DNA of 64,000 nucleotides from Antitrichia curtipendula (Eukaryota; Streptophyta; Bryopsida; Hypnales; Leucodontaceae). Within the stretch, counting starts at the first letter, position 1; every line of letters starts with the position of its first letter. Below, piece after piece: positions 1-12,279 of this stretch. The stretch spans positions 31,620,001 to 31,684,000 of the forward strand of contig OX579637.1 of the NCBI GenBank assembly GCA_951230915.1. Direction: 5' to 3'. A program made the position numbers and the translations under genes. The notes under the pieces were generated by a model that was not told where the DNA came from, did no database searches, and was given only the letters and a program-made list of their open reading frames with translations.

Positions 1-230
1 CCATCAAGGAGATGGTTGCCGTCCAGCAATGGCCTGGCCGTCCAGGAGACGGTTGCCGTCGAGCGATGGTCTGGCCGTCCAGATGATGGACTGACCTTCC
101 AGACGCCATCACACAAATGGACAGACATCCTCTGCACTGTGGACGGTCCCGTCAGCATTGGCGACGGGTCCTGACGCGTCATGACATCCGGACGTGAAAA
201 GCCCACATCACGTTCGGATAGACAACCCTG
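1..230. repeat. GACGG/CCGTCC-rich segment
   Basis: This edge segment is much richer in G and C than its surroundings. It repeats short words such as GGCCGTCCA, GACGGTTGCCGTC and TCCGGACG. It resembles in style the CGTCCG clusters upstream of the three genes at 28, 33 and 39 kb, but no gene start follows it here. It may be the promoter or terminal part of an element lying outside the window. Confidence 0.45.
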
Positions 231-349
231 GTTGGTCAAAAAACTATGTAAACTATATTTATCTTTGTATTCTTGTTTGCCATTAGGGAACGTCTATGTG
301 GGATAGCTGTTCTTACATTGGGTATTATCTGTATTCGGATGTGCACTAG

Positions 350-1130
350 TCAACATGTCGATGAGGTCCTACTACAACCGGAAGTGGTGATGAGTAAGGA
401 GATAGGGATCATTTAGTTATCTAGTTATCATTCCCTGCCAAAGGGACACGGAGAAGATAGGTCTGTTGTTGTAGCAAATGTGGATTGTGAGGTTTCTTGA
501 ATGACCTGCTAGTCCGGATTGACTTTCAGATCAGTTGTAAGGAAGAACTTGCATCTTGGTTTTGTATCCTTTGTATTTTCTCTAAGTGGAACTTCAATCA
601 CTTTAATCCTTTGAAGGGTAGGATCCAACGCATCCTCTTTCAACTCCAATAGTGGAACCTTCTGATATAAAGGCTAAACTTTTTATATTGGTTACATAAA
701 ATTTGATTAGGAAGTAGATCAGGAAGAGGCACAGGATTAGACACTCCTTCCGGTTCTGCTTCCATCTAGTCGGATTAATGTTTTTCTAATTTGAGATAGG
801 AAGTGGTACTGGTATAGGACACTCTTCCTTGTTTGGGTGACTGTGCAATATATGTTTGGTACGAAAAAAAAAATATTTCAAAGAATAATGGAGTGTTGAG
901 ACATTATCTAGTTTTGTTAGGTCTGGGTGGTTTTCTACATCCCGTTCCGGTTAGTTTCTAGAAAACTACAAACTAAATCCTTTGGGAACGATACACAAGT
1001 CACTTGAACGGTGTTTTAGTCATTTTGAACCTCTTCAAGAGTAATTGTGCTTCCTTGTTCTACAACACCATGGAAGTGTGATATAAAATGGAAGGCAACT
1101 AAATGTAAAGGAACAAGGACGTTGCCATCT
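350..1130 (+). mobile_element. Retroelement LTR-like fragment, copy A
   Basis: This stretch matches 25,540-26,290 on the same strand and the reverse complement of about 1,490-2,100. Shared words include TTCTCTAAGTGGAACTTCA, TTGAAGGGTAGG, and near the end GGAACGATACACAAGTCA followed by a cytosine-poor tail. A TCCCTGTGGGAACGATAC-like tail is typical of the 3' end of LTRs in plant Ty3/Gypsy elements (family knowledge). No protein is encoded. Together with copy B it makes a head-to-head inverted repeat around position 1,130-1,500. Boundaries are approximate. Confidence 0.5.
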
Positions 1131-1489
1131 ATCATTGTGTTTTGATTGCAATTCCATTTTCATTCATTATCAACCGCAATCCGCATTGCTTTTGGTATTT
1201 TGTAGTGCAACCAAAGATACGACACAACCTCCAATGAAGAAGACCTGGAAGGGGACATAGAGACATGATAAAAAAACTACAGCCACAAAAAAAACGGCAT
1301 TGCGCTAGCTCAACAACAATGAAGAAACTAGTGGAGGATGACAAATAGAGACACCCGCATGGCGCTATGAGGTCAGTTTTGGCCAACAACATCAAAAGTA
1401 TGCGAAGGAATTGAACCTGCTGTAGCTTGGGAAGGACAACCACGCCATCACCAAAAGTGATTGCTGAAGAGGTAAGGTTATAATAAAGC

Positions 1490-2783
1490 CGATGCTGAGT
1501 GTCGTAGCACAAAGAAGCACAAATCCTCCTTTTAGGTGTTAAAATGGTGTAAAACATCCTAGATGACTCGTGTATCATTCCCAAAGGATTTCACTCATAG
1601 CTTCCCCAAAATTACCGGAACATAATGCGGAAAACATATCCAAGACAAAAGAATCCGGAATTGAAAACCGAAAACTATAATTCTTTATTTGTGTTCCCCA
1701 AAACAAATTTTTTTCTCTCAAATCATACCAATCATCATACTACAGCCAGATATAAAAGAGTGTCATTATCTTGTGCTTCTTCCAAAGCCGGTTTTGAATC
1801 AAATAACCAAAGTAATCAATTTAATAGTTTAACCTTTATATCAGAGGGGTCCGCTTTTGGACTTAAAGAAGGAAACATATATCCTACCCTTCAAAGGATT
1901 AGAGTGGCTAATTAAAGACTTCACTAAGGAAAACAACAACTAACAAGGAAAAGAATTGGACTCAGATTATTCCTCACAACAGATCCGGAATCAAATCTTC
2001 ATTCGCAGGTCACTCAAAAAACTTCTTTAATCCTCTCATTACTACAACAATAGATCTATTCAGGATCAGTCCTACAAGCTGAGACTAGTGACCGAATAAC
2101 TAAAAGATCCCAACTACTTTTCCATTCCTCTCTCTCGGGTACAACTGGATCTCATCAAAACTTTAATTAACATGTGCCCTTATACTCTATGGAACACACC
2201 TAATCTAGGAACGGCTTTCCAGCTCAAAAGACCTCCAAAGAACTGCAGTAGTTAGAACTTCCTCCTAGTACACAAAGTCTCATAATCACCCCCTCATCCT
2301 CTCAGAACCAAATCCGAACTGAATCCAAGGGACTCTTCCTCCACTCCAACATCAATAAACCAGCAACGTGCACTAAATAATGGTTCTAGCATTGCCAAAA
2401 TATCAATCCAGAATTGAGACTTTTCAAACCAACGCTTAGAAAGTGGAAATTTGAATGAATTTACCAAATGCAAAAAATCACAAGAAAGAACGCCCCAGGC
2501 TTCAAACTAAAATCAGTTCCTAAGTACAAACCCAAGGGAAACCTAAAAGGCCCCGAGGGAAAAAATTAGAGAACAAGAGAATAATAGATGTCATTCCTTA
2601 TCCTCCTACGTTGACTTTCTACCTATCCATCCGATCTGCAAAATGTGGATCTCAAATCTTGAAAACCCGGAAAGTGAACTCCAGATGCATCCAACTCAAA
2701 AGCAGCTAACAAGTAGCTTTCTAACTATCAGAAACTTGGGTTTTTGTCCCATTGGCCTAGGTCTAACTTAAGAAACTCCCTAC
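1490..2783 (-). mobile_element. Retroelement 3' non-coding/LTR-like part, copy B
   Basis: Read on the minus strand, this continues directly downstream of the copy B ORF and aligns along its length with 24,872-26,290 (copy C). Shared words include GAAAGCTACT, GTTGGATGCA, GGAATGAC and TTCTCTAAG-type motifs. Divergence by eye is around a third of positions, so the copies are old. The ORF-like stretch at 1,132-1,584 on the minus strand lies beyond the shared part and shows no protein-like signal. Exact LTR ends and target duplications could not be fixed. Confidence 0.5.
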
Positions 2784-4197
2784 CTACTTCTTAGTCCGCT
2801 TTGGAAAAGGTTTCTTATGCTTGGCAACTCCTTTCCTAAGCGGTTGTTTCTTGCTTGTTGACGGCTACCCTCTCGTTCTAACTTGTTTCTTTGATGGTGT
2901 TGGAGCCTTATCCTTGAAGCTCAAGGAAGAGATGTTCACCGGATCAAATTCTTCATCTGATTCCGGGTCTTGATGGGACCCTGACTTGGATTCGGATCTC
3001 GACGTGCTCTCTTCATTTACGGAGTTGCTTGGTGACTCATCCTCTTCTAAATGATGACTCCCTAAAGATACCTCTCCAGCTCGCTTAGCTGAGTTCTTCT
3101 TCTTTGTCGTGCTGAGTACCTATGGAAAAGATTTTGAGCCCTTACTCTGGGGTGTCCGAAATTTGGATTCCGCCTTTCTGATCCACGTGCGGATCCTTCT
3201 CCGGCTTTTGATTTTGAGCTAGAAAGGTTTTTAGCAAGGGTCTTCTCTTGCACCACCTTGTCCTTCAGCTTCACAAGTGCAGGAGGTGACATGATTGGGG
3301 CCGGCCGCCTTGGAATTGTTTCCTCTCTTGACTCAACATCCTTTTCCTTCCTGGAACTCGGAAATTGTTCTGCCTGATGGAAAGCATCCCGGATCTTGTA
3401 CATCATCTTCTTGATAGCCTCTATGTACTCAACCAGCACCATAACCGCCTTGGCTGCTGTTTCCGATCTAGCCCAAAATGTCCCACAAAACCCAGATCTT
3501 CCGGAGTGTATCCTCTGATTCCGAAGAGAGCCTTCTTGTTTCTATACTTTCCTCTACACTCTTCTCCAACTGTCTTTGGAATTCTTGGTTCCTCTTAGTC
3601 AGTTCCTTGACCTGGGTTTCCCACTTTCGGGAATCATTATCCTGAATCAAACTCTCTACTTTCTCTGCGAGCTCGGACACCTCAACTTCTTCAAGTAGTC
3701 CACAAACATTTTTGACTGCCCTTCTCTCAATGTTTAGCTCCTCTTGAACCTTCTTAAGATCCTCAATAATCCTCTTTAGTGGGTCATCTCAATCCACTTC
3801 TGGTTCCGGGAACTCCTTTCTCTCAGTCCTGAGTCCTTTCTTCTTGGCTAAGGGTGGAATCCTCTCATCCCCTCTCCGCCTCTCTGAAGACCCCTTTCTC
3901 CTCTCTGATGAGGCCCTCCTAGACTCCTCATCATACCTTCTCTTCTTCTTCTCACTCTCTCGTTCTCGGGGTGGAGTAATATTTGATTTAAGGAGGGTGG
4001 CTGCGGCCTTGTAAGTTGTCCTCTTATGTCCCCTAAGCGTCCCTAGGTAGTCATACAGATGGAAGAAGAAGGGGCCAATGGAGGTTGCCTTAGTATTCCC
4101 CAGAGAGGAATCCATCTTTCCCACCATATCTAACGCAACCCAAATGACACTTCAGAGTACCAAATTGTCTTTGGCAAACCTTCACAACTTCACTTGG

Positions 4198-4966
4198 GGG
4201 TAAATGCACACTATGCTGGACCATTTTTGGCAGAAATATATATATAAAAGTTCATTTCATTTTTTTGCATATTATCTCTAAATTTTTTGATTCTTTTTCT
4301 ATAATTTCTTTATAGTGTGTTAAAGCAAAAGATGAAAAAAAATTATCAAAATTTCCTTTTGTATATTTATATAAAAAAACTTCAAAGATGACATTAAATT
4401 TTCATTTACTTTAATAAATTGTAGAAATGATTATAATGAAAATTAACTCTATTGAAAGTTAGACCATCCTTAGAAATACTTATTACAATTATTTTGATAA
4501 GATAGATTTGTGTAAAGCTAATTTTTAGTATATCTAATGTACTTCTAAAAATCAATACTATTCTGGTAAGATAATGATGCATAAATTAGTCCATATCTAC
4601 AAACTTAGGGATATAATTTTATATATTTCAAATCAAAACATTTGAAAACATTTATACCTATTTAAATATAAGTCCTTCTTTTGCAAAATATTTGAATTTT
4701 CATTAGATCAATGAGTCTTTATCTTAAATGTTGTGGACTGCAACAGTAGTAAAGAGTATATTTCAAAGTCCTTTACAAATAATGTTTAAACAATTTTGCA
4801 ATTTTTTGGAGGGGATTTTATGAATCATCAAATATACAACATTAATATGTATCTTTTTTGATATTCTACAACTCGTATATTTTTAAACTTACAAGACTTT
4901 CAAAAAATCCCACTGGAAAAAAGACTATGACAGTCCATATTGATCCAGCGTAGTGTGCAATTGCCC
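4198..4966. mobile_element. 769-bp TIR element (MITE), 4-bp TSD TTGG
   Basis: The left end reads GGGTAAATGCACACTATG and the reverse complement of the right end reads GGGCAATTGCACACTACG; both continue GCTGGA(C/T)CA. The element is flanked on both sides by TTGG. Removing it plus one TTGG joins TTTGTGACC to CAAGTGAAG and restores a continuous reading frame (QFVTQVKL) in the minus-strand retroelement ORF, which confirms the insertion and the 4-bp duplication. The interior is AT-rich with no ORF, so it is non-autonomous. The termini resemble those of the two 733-bp elements at 19.6 and 51.4 kb, and the TSD length is the same. Confidence 0.85.
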
Positions 4967-4994
4967 TTGGGTCACAAACTGCCTAATACTACAC

Positions 4995-6300
4995 ATTGCA
5001 AGCACATACAAAGTTAGTCTTCATTTCCAACTCATTTTGTTAAGTTCCAGTCACCAGGACTACTAATACGCACTCCACTCGTGGCACTCGGCATGTCACT
5101 TGGTAATATGGGGCGGAACTTCCATCTCAGTGTATAAGGATTCATGGTAGCACTACTCACCACGGTCCTAACCACCCTTGAGTGTCACCCCACTCCATGC
5201 TAGCCCATCTTGCATTTGCTACTTTTCCAACATGGCTAATCGGGACTCACAACTCAAGATACATCGAGTGTGGCCTAGCAAGGAGCAGGACTCCACCCAA
5301 CCAGTGCCTCGGGATACACACACAAGTGTCCGGTGCCTTGGACTGGTGGTGAAGTCACATCACCAACCTTGAGTTCACCGGGACTCACCAAGGCTCCAAG
5401 AGGGAGTGAAGAGTGAGACCAACCTCTCCTATAGTACTTTTTGTGGCATTCGACAGACCCCCCCTCCTTGTGGGTCGAAGGAACACTGCAAACCCACTTG
5501 GGTTTGGAAAGACCACCCATTTCCAACCCGAGATGGCCAAGTTTCATCACCGTTTGGACTCCCGAACTTCCAAACGGCGTAACTTTGCGGTCAGAGCTTC
5601 AAATACCACATGCAAGCCCATTTCAGATATCTACGCGACGAATAGATGCCATTAGACTCTCCACTCGTCCCATTTGGACAAGATATCACAAAGTTATGGC
5701 CTTCCAAAGATTCGGGTTCACTGAAGGAGGCATCACGCCTTCACCACGGCCCTTTTCTTGCAAATAACTTTTGACTCATAGCTTAGAAACTCATAATTCT
5801 AGTCCTTATAGCTTCCTTGTGTTTATAGCTTTCCAATGATATGCTACATGTCATACTTCCTTGAGGGAATCATTGAAAACCCTCACTCCTAGCCCTTAAG
5901 TGTCCCGGTCGCCACCGGAACATAGTCAACTTTGAACGTCCATAACTTCTAGCTCACAACTCCAAATCACGCGTTCTAAGGACGGTTGGATGCGTATTCT
6001 CAAGAGATTTCCAAGCATGTAAGACACTCCACCACAACTTACAAATCCACGGCGCTATTCCGGCCTGTTCAATCGGGAGGCTCACAAAACTCCCTTTCTA
6101 GTCTATTGCAAGGCTTGGGGAGTCACCTCAAGGTCTTCCTTGCTCACCAAGACACTTTGGGCACCCCAAGGGAAGATAGGGGCATGACAATATCCCTCAC
6201 TATTCCTCCCCGAAATACCTTCCTCTCTCCACTCAAAGCACTGAAGAGGGTATGGCCTAGGTCACTGTAATCCGGTTTGGCCTCTACGGATACAAGATTA
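4995..6300. other. Unassigned segment inside the copy B ORF
   Basis: This 1.3-kb segment separates the N-terminal and middle parts of the copy B protein. It is less AT-rich than the MITE beside it. It begins near TGTTAAGTTCCAGTCACC, which has the look of an LTR start, but I could not find a matching end or a target duplication. Several overlapping short ORFs (5,178-5,767 and 5,986-6,270) look like chance. A solo LTR of a different family is the likeliest explanation, with low certainty. Confidence 0.3.
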
Positions 6301-7499
6301 GAACTAGAAATTCTAACATCCTCTTATCCCTTACAACCTTGCAATCCGCTATTGCGTAGCCATCCTTGGAATGATGGAGATTGGAAAACTTACCCTCTAT
6401 GAACTTGTCAGCCTAAGAAGCCATTCCTTCTCCCTCATACGGAAAGTTGTAAACCCTCTTTCAGGTTTCGAGGGTCCATTTGCCGGGAAGCGCTTGGGAA
6501 GTCTTATCCCATTCTTTTGACTGCCCCCTTGTTAGCTCCTGGATCATCTCCTCATCCTTCAAACTTCAGGGGCGACGTGACATCCCAGCACATCCGAATT
6601 GCGCCAAATTCGCCTCCAATTGCCTCCGCCCTTCCTCATCTTTCAAAATAATTGGACAGATGGTCTTGATCTTTAGCTGGGCAGCCCCGCTGCCTTCCGC
6701 CTTTATCATCGCTTTCCAGGGTGCTGTGACTTCTCTCAGATCAAAACCTCACTCGGTCCCTTAGAAAGATGAAGCTATGGAAACCTTTTGTTTAGCACCA
6801 GTCTTCTTTGTCTTGACCGGATCCGGAAACTAAGATCTCTCTCTCTTAACTCCCTTATACGCTACCAGATAAATTATGAGTGCTCAGAGGATACTTTCAA
6901 CTCACGAATGAAATTGTGAGTGGAGGTTCAAACCCCTCAATCTTCTCCCAAAAGTTGCCCCCAACCGATTTAGGGTAGCCGTTTCCGCAATCATCTCGAA
7001 AGATTCCAACTATTAAACGGTTGTTTTTAATTCCCAATAGTGCCATTGAGCTCTACGATTGCCTTATTGCTATGGGTAGGTCTTTTGATATCTTCCGATA
7101 TATATTTGCACCTGCCCCAGTATGTCGAGTGATTCTCGAGTAGTTTCCCAGATCTCAATCTGGTTCCGGTTTCTTGTAAGAAAAGAAAAATTCTATTTCC
7201 CTTTTTAACCTAAATATCTATCTACCACTACTTCCATGATAAAAGAATATTAATTTTGGTAAAACCTCTAATTTACTCTTTGAAGAAGCTAATTTTACCA
7301 ATACTAACTCATTCCCCTAGATTCCTAAGTAACTAGACCTATCCTTACTTTCCTACATGATGTCTTGATTGATAAAAGAGGTTCCTTAGGACGTCCATGT
7401 ACACGTGAAGCGTCTTTTTGGTCATTAGGAATTACTGAACATTCCCATCAACTTGTGTCCTCTCTCACGTTTTCTTGTTATGTGTTCCTTGATGTCTAT

Positions 7500-8215
7500 G
7501 TAGACCATGCTGAACAATAAACCTTTGAAATTTGATGAGGTGGACGCCGAAGTGGTGAAGGAGCTTGAGCAACTTTAGGAGGAGAAACGGAAAGCCAGAC
7601 CTAATCACCCAAGGACATGGAACCTATGCAATCTCGGATGACAAAGTTGGAGGGCAATGTTCAAAATCTTGCGAAAACCATGGCTGCCTCTCAAAATCGA
7701 ACAGAGAAACTACTGAAGAACTTCATATAAGGTTAGGGATCTAAGCACGTCTTGAGTGCCGAGGACATCATAGAGCCATCTCATTCTGCAAAAGCAATGG
7801 AGACGTTTGCTCTAACGTCAATCACAGGGGAAGCCAACACGGCGATGCTGTAAGATGTCGTCATGCCCATGTTCATTCCGCCACCCGTGCTACCAGCACC
7901 AAAGAATGTTATTGTTGTTGTTGTGGATGCAATGTTTATGTCCGCTATTGTATCGACTATGTTCTAGACGGAAACGTGGACAAAGACATTGCAAGAAGAC
8001 TTTAGGAGCAGGAAATCGAGGTTGTGGAGGGTATCACTGGAAACAACGCAATGACTGAGGAGGTTGAAGACGCTAATGTGTGTTCCATGCTTGCCACTAA
8101 CGCATTGCCTCCCCCACCAGTTGTAAAGTTCTTTGCCTTCTTCCAATCTTCCATTACCTGGCCTTGGAAATGTCATACAATCACAAGAAGAAATGAATCC
8201 ACGGTTGTATGCTAA
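7500..8215 (+). pseudogene. Faint gag-like coding remnant
   Basis: From 7,512 a frame reads LKFDEVDAEVVKELEQL, then a stop, then charged text. After frame changes there is text such as SAKAMETFALTSI and hydrophobic Val-rich runs near 7,880-7,950. It resembles the start of a retroelement gag heavily broken by stops and frameshifts, but no conserved motif such as a zinc knuckle is visible. The short ORFs at 7,855 and 8,024 are parts of this remnant or chance. Confidence 0.25.
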
Positions 8216-8229
8216 ACTGCAGTGGAACG

Positions 8230-9985
8230 TCTTGTATTTTGTGGAGGATGATTCTCTAGATCGCGAGTGCTTTTAGGGTGACACTGTCTTGTGTCGAAGC
8301 GGACTTTGCATGTAACATCAAAGATGACAATGGAAGTCTTGTTGTCTTGTCACATTTTGTAGTTATAAATAAGCGTATTGTAACATGTTGTTTCCCAATT
8401 GTAGCTTGATATCAATGATGTAGGAATTAAATGCCTTTGGCCACCCTCGACGTGGGGGGAAAACTAGGCCAATAATTAACCAAGGCTGCACAGCCATTGC
8501 CAGAGACGCAACCAATCCCAGTGAAGGCAGAGAGAACCAAGTCAAGTGGGCTCTCAAAACACCTAAGGTCCACAAAGGTGAGGATTTATGGAAATTGTAT
8601 TTTCTTCTTCTGTAGGTCAAGTCCATTTTCGAATGGCACTTAGAAGTAAAATGAACTGCACATGACAAGGAACATGTTTTTGGTGAACATCAGTGCTCAT
8701 GTTCATAGAGCCCTTAGCTAAGAGTGAACTAGACGGTGGCCTCAAAGAAAGCTAATGCAGCGCGTAAGAAGTGAGTGGTGCAAGACAATGTTGTCTGAGA
8801 TGTTGCAATGGACAAGCCCTAGTCGATGACATGCCAATTTAGAAGGGTGTTGCCTCTCTTTGTGTCACGTGGAGCAAGGATTTCTTTTCATAACTGTATT
8901 AAGGCATATTAGTATGTGCAAGCTTGTTTTTGGCTTACTGACACTAAAACTACTTGGTTAGGTGATCATAACAATGGAAAAGTTGGCTTTACTGCTACAC
9001 CTCTTTGTACTTATCATGAAATGGTAATGTTAGTTTTTATGTTCACTCTTTGAGTTCCTTCGTTCAAAGATTGTCATTTCTTTTTTTTCCTGCCTTTCTA
9101 TTTATGTCAGTCTTGCATGCTTCTTATATTGTATGTTAATTGTGAAGCCTAAAGGAAGGAGCTTTCAGGGGGATATATTCTAAAAAGCCTGGCACTCACA
9201 TATTTGATATAATATTATGGATTTTGTCAGGCCGTGCATCATAAAATAGATTCCCCATGTCTTGGACACTATGAAGTATATGTTGTTTGGCTATTCACGG
9301 AGAACACGCTTCCAATGGCATTAGAAGTGACATCATTGTTGACATCGTTCGTGACAATGTCTATCATCCTCTTCGCTTGTTCTCATGTTCACAACACAAG
9401 GCTCCTCTTCCAACCGATGCTCTCTAAGGCATATACAACGGTCTTCAGGACATTCTAACATGCATTGCATGCGTGGAAGGCGTCATATGAGGAATATCCA
9501 TTGCAAGGTTCCCTGCGCTAACGATGACATTGTTTCCAACAAGCTTTTTGTTGAAATAAGTATCATTTGTGTCCAACGTTGTAGCTAATTCTATTGAAAG
9601 TGATTCATTAGTTCGTTTAGCACGTTGTCTTTATGGACAATGTGTCGTCAAGGTTTGTCAAGGTCTGCTTATTTACACATGTCCTGGAACAGCAAGCAAA
9701 CAAGAAGGACTTGTAGTAGCTGTCTTGTATGATGTCAGAAAACAATGCAGTTCTACATGTTCATGTCCAGAACAACATCGTCAACAGTGACGTCCAATTT
9801 ACCCTTGCAATAGTCTTGTCGTGACAAATGTCTCAAAGAAGACGACATTATTGCTTTGAGTGACTTTGTAAATGAAAAAGTTGTCTCATGGGACGTCTCA
9901 AAAAATATACTCGCATCTAACAGGACGCCATTCCTAATAGTAGATCATGGCCAAGAAAACTTGACAACAACTGCTACGTTTGATA
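8230..9985. other. Non-coding stretch rich in TGTC/GACA words
   Basis: No convincing gene is visible; the small ORFs here (8,363-8,668 minus, 9,234-9,588 plus, 9,569-9,790 plus) lack domain-like text. What stands out is frequent use of TGTC, GACA and GTCGTGAC-type words (for example near 9,340-9,370, 9,640-9,665 and 9,770-9,850). These could be sub-terminal repeats of a decayed DNA transposon. Confidence 0.3.
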
Positions 9986-9989
9986 CACT

Positions 9990-10295
9990 ATCTGCCACGT
10001 CAAAAATTTTGCCCTCCACGTCATCTACCATATCAGATGCGGTCAACTTTAAGAAAAAATTACGTGGCAGTGCCTGTCCAAGTGGCACCTACGTGGCACT
10101 CAAATGCCCTCCACGTGTCAACCTCTTAGGACCTTAGTAGACATTGTCGTCAGCCACGTTTTTGGAAAAACAAGTAGAAAAATGATGCGTTCTTCTAGAT
10201 TTTCACATGTTTTTACCACGTCAAATCGAATGGATTTTACAAGACTTCAACGCTAATTGTTTTTCCGTCACACACAATGCATTCTCACGTTTTTT
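9990..10295. repeat. Cluster of CACGT/ACGTGGC (G-box-like) words
   Basis: Within 300 bp there are about eight ACGT-core words: CCACGTC near 9,997, 10,017 and 10,216; TACGTGGCA at about 10,061 and 10,091; CCACGTGTC near 10,112; CCACGTTTT near 10,155; and TCACGTTTT near 10,287. ACGTGGC is the plant G-box/ABRE core (established). The cluster lies just past the 3' end of the minus-strand pseudogene at 10.46-12.27 kb, so it may equally be a sub-terminal repeat array of that element. Confidence 0.45.
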
Positions 10296-10459
10296 TAGAC
10301 GTTTTCAAAAAGTTTGTTTTCTTATAGTAACACCTTCCCAATATTTCCACATTGGTTCATTCTTCCTCCACAAATCTCCAAATAAGTCTTGATTAGCCAT
10401 TGCCTCCCACAATGCAATGTAACAGTCTAAACCTTTACAAACCTCATCGAAGCAATGCA

Positions 10460-12270
10460 TTTGTTGTGGTGCCAAAGGTGTAGGTTTTCCCTTGGCGCTT
10501 TAGGACCCCCTTCATTTGTCTTCCTCCACAAGAAAATTCCCCCACCTTCCTTTGGCAACTAATCAACATCAGTGCAGAGGATCTTGTATTGCATCAACGG
10601 CCAGCCATTGGAATCCTTGTAAAATTTGAACTGTTGTGCTTAAGAATGGCCTTATAGAGAACTATCGCCTGTATGCAAGTATCCCTCCACCATACGCTTG
10701 AAATTAGTAAACCTCTTCAATGAGATGAAGAATCATAGGCTGCGATTCACAATCCATGAAGGATTTCATCAACCTTGAAAGCGTGGAATAGTCATTTGTC
10801 TTCAGTTTTATACTTCAACAACCAAATAGAGCATCAATGTCCTTGTGTGTGTATTGGACAATGAGGAAATTGATGTAAACCTCTCGAAAAACAGCTCTAT
10901 AGACAAGGAGAGAGCAAAATGCAAAAACCCATCAACTTTTGTTGTCATCGGAAGCATTGTTAAGCTGCATAGTCAATGTTGGAGGAAGAGGTTTAGCTTC
11001 CACTAACTCTTCAGGAATGGACCCAAGCAAATCCATACCAATTTGTAAGCCTAATGATAAAGCCTTTGTCAAATTAGCCTACTTGCTTCAAATAGTTGTA
11101 CGGATGAATGTTTATCTTGCGACTCCAGATCTTGCAACAACTTTGTAATGGATCCGACGGTATGGTAGGAGTCCTTGGGAAAGATGTCCTAGCCATAGTG
11201 CACATATTCATGACCATGAGCAATCATACCCATGAACATCTTCATAAAAGAATCATTCCCCTTGCTCTTGTGAGAGAAATATAGAGAAGCTGTCTTAGAG
11301 TGATTCATCTTATCACCTCTAGCCTTTGGAGCATACTCTAGAAACAATTAATGCTTGATGTTGCTTAATCCGCTAGTTGAAATATTTGCAATTCCAGTAT
11401 CGAATTCACACTGTTGATCTTTGGCAACTTGTCCTTCCAATGAAATCCAGAGGGTAGTACCATAGAAGGCACTTTCTCCCTGGACTCCAAGGTCCTTGTT
11501 TTGTGCAGCATAGCATCCGCTTCACTGTCCACCAATAATCGAAGAGTGGCCGTTGCTTGCAAAGTGTATGTCCTAGGCTTCTTCATCCCCAGGTTTCCGT
11601 GATGCTCCAGTTGTCTTCATTTTTGGCTTTCTCCTTGTATCTATAATAGGTAGCTTTTAATATTCCATGGATATGGCACCAAACCAATGGACAAACTTCA
11701 TGCTTCAATAAGTTGATCATTTGCCTCCCATTTTCATCATGGTGGGTTTGACCATGCATGTCAAGCAAATGCAACTTTTGAGTGTAAACTCCACCATCGA
11801 CATACATTATAGATTGAATGGCTTGAATTTGCCCCCGAAGAAATCATTGTATGTAGTGTTTGGCACAACACTCTTTGTTGGACATTTCAACAACTGATTA
11901 CAAGGTAAGTAGGATTTCTTTTGGGGGAAGGTTATTAGGCTCCTTCTTCTCCCGCAAGCTTTCATAAGAACAAACTCTAGTTTAAACACGTTGCTTGGAC
12001 TCGTTGATTGTTGCTATGAAAAAATACATTTGTTCATGATCACACAAACTAGCACCATTCAAGTAGATACACAAAATGGGCCATGAGTGCATTGACTACA
12101 TCCACTCCAAAGGAACTTCTTCCTCGCACAAGGACTTCGCAATATAAATTGCGACTTGGTTGTCACCGAGCGGCACACCATCCATGTCGATGATAAGATC
12201 TGTATCAACATTGTGGCAAATTCCTTCTCACAACATTGACCTTTGCTTCATTTTTTAGCGTGACACCCTC
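10460..12270 (-). pseudogene. Decayed DNA-transposon protein gene
   Basis: Minus-strand text can be followed in pieces: SNKECCAKHYIQ near 11,880; MYVDGGVYTQKLHLLD and NGRQMINLLKHEVCP at 11,805-11,690; KKPRTYTLQATATLRLL at 11,583; HGHEYVHYG near 11,210; THKDIDALF near 10,855; and FYKDSNGWPLMQYK near 10,600. The order and the motif resembling HTHEDIDALF match, from memory, a large transposon-encoded protein family repeated in plant and algal genomes, with an integrase-like core. Stops and frame changes are frequent, so it is dead. No TIRs were found. The family name is uncertain; the coding ancestry is fairly sure. Confidence 0.55.
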
Positions 12271-12279
12271 AGTGTACCA

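Larger units (their letters stand above)
2784..6709 (-). pseudogene. Decayed retroelement ORF, copy B (split by insertions)
   Basis: Pieces of one protein run on the minus strand. An N-terminal part begins at an ATG at 6,709 (MIKAEGSG) and includes RRQLEANLAQFGCAGMS and KVYNFPYEG-like text to about 6,300. A middle part at about 4,990-3,470 includes KMDSSLGNTKATS and a charged Arg/Glu/Ser-rich coiled-coil-like stretch. A C-terminal part contains EYIEAIKKMMYKIRDA and a Lys/Ser-rich tail ending at 2,784-2,786. N- and C-terminal parts match the protein of copy C at 23,900-24,871. The frame is broken by in-frame stops (for example at 3,787-3,789), at least one frameshift near 3,450, a TIR element at 4,198-4,966 and a further segment at about 5.0-6.3 kb. 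I do not recognise a catalytic domain; it is probably an extra ORF of an LTR retroelement, not gag-pol itself. Confidence 0.55.

Noticed and set aside
5178..5767. Overlapping ORFs on both strands
   Set aside because: No domain-like text, no splice support, and they lie in an apparent insertion inside another ORF.
8363..9790. Several 60-100 residue ORFs
   Set aside because: Composition is irregular, no homology is recognised, and lengths are as expected by chance.
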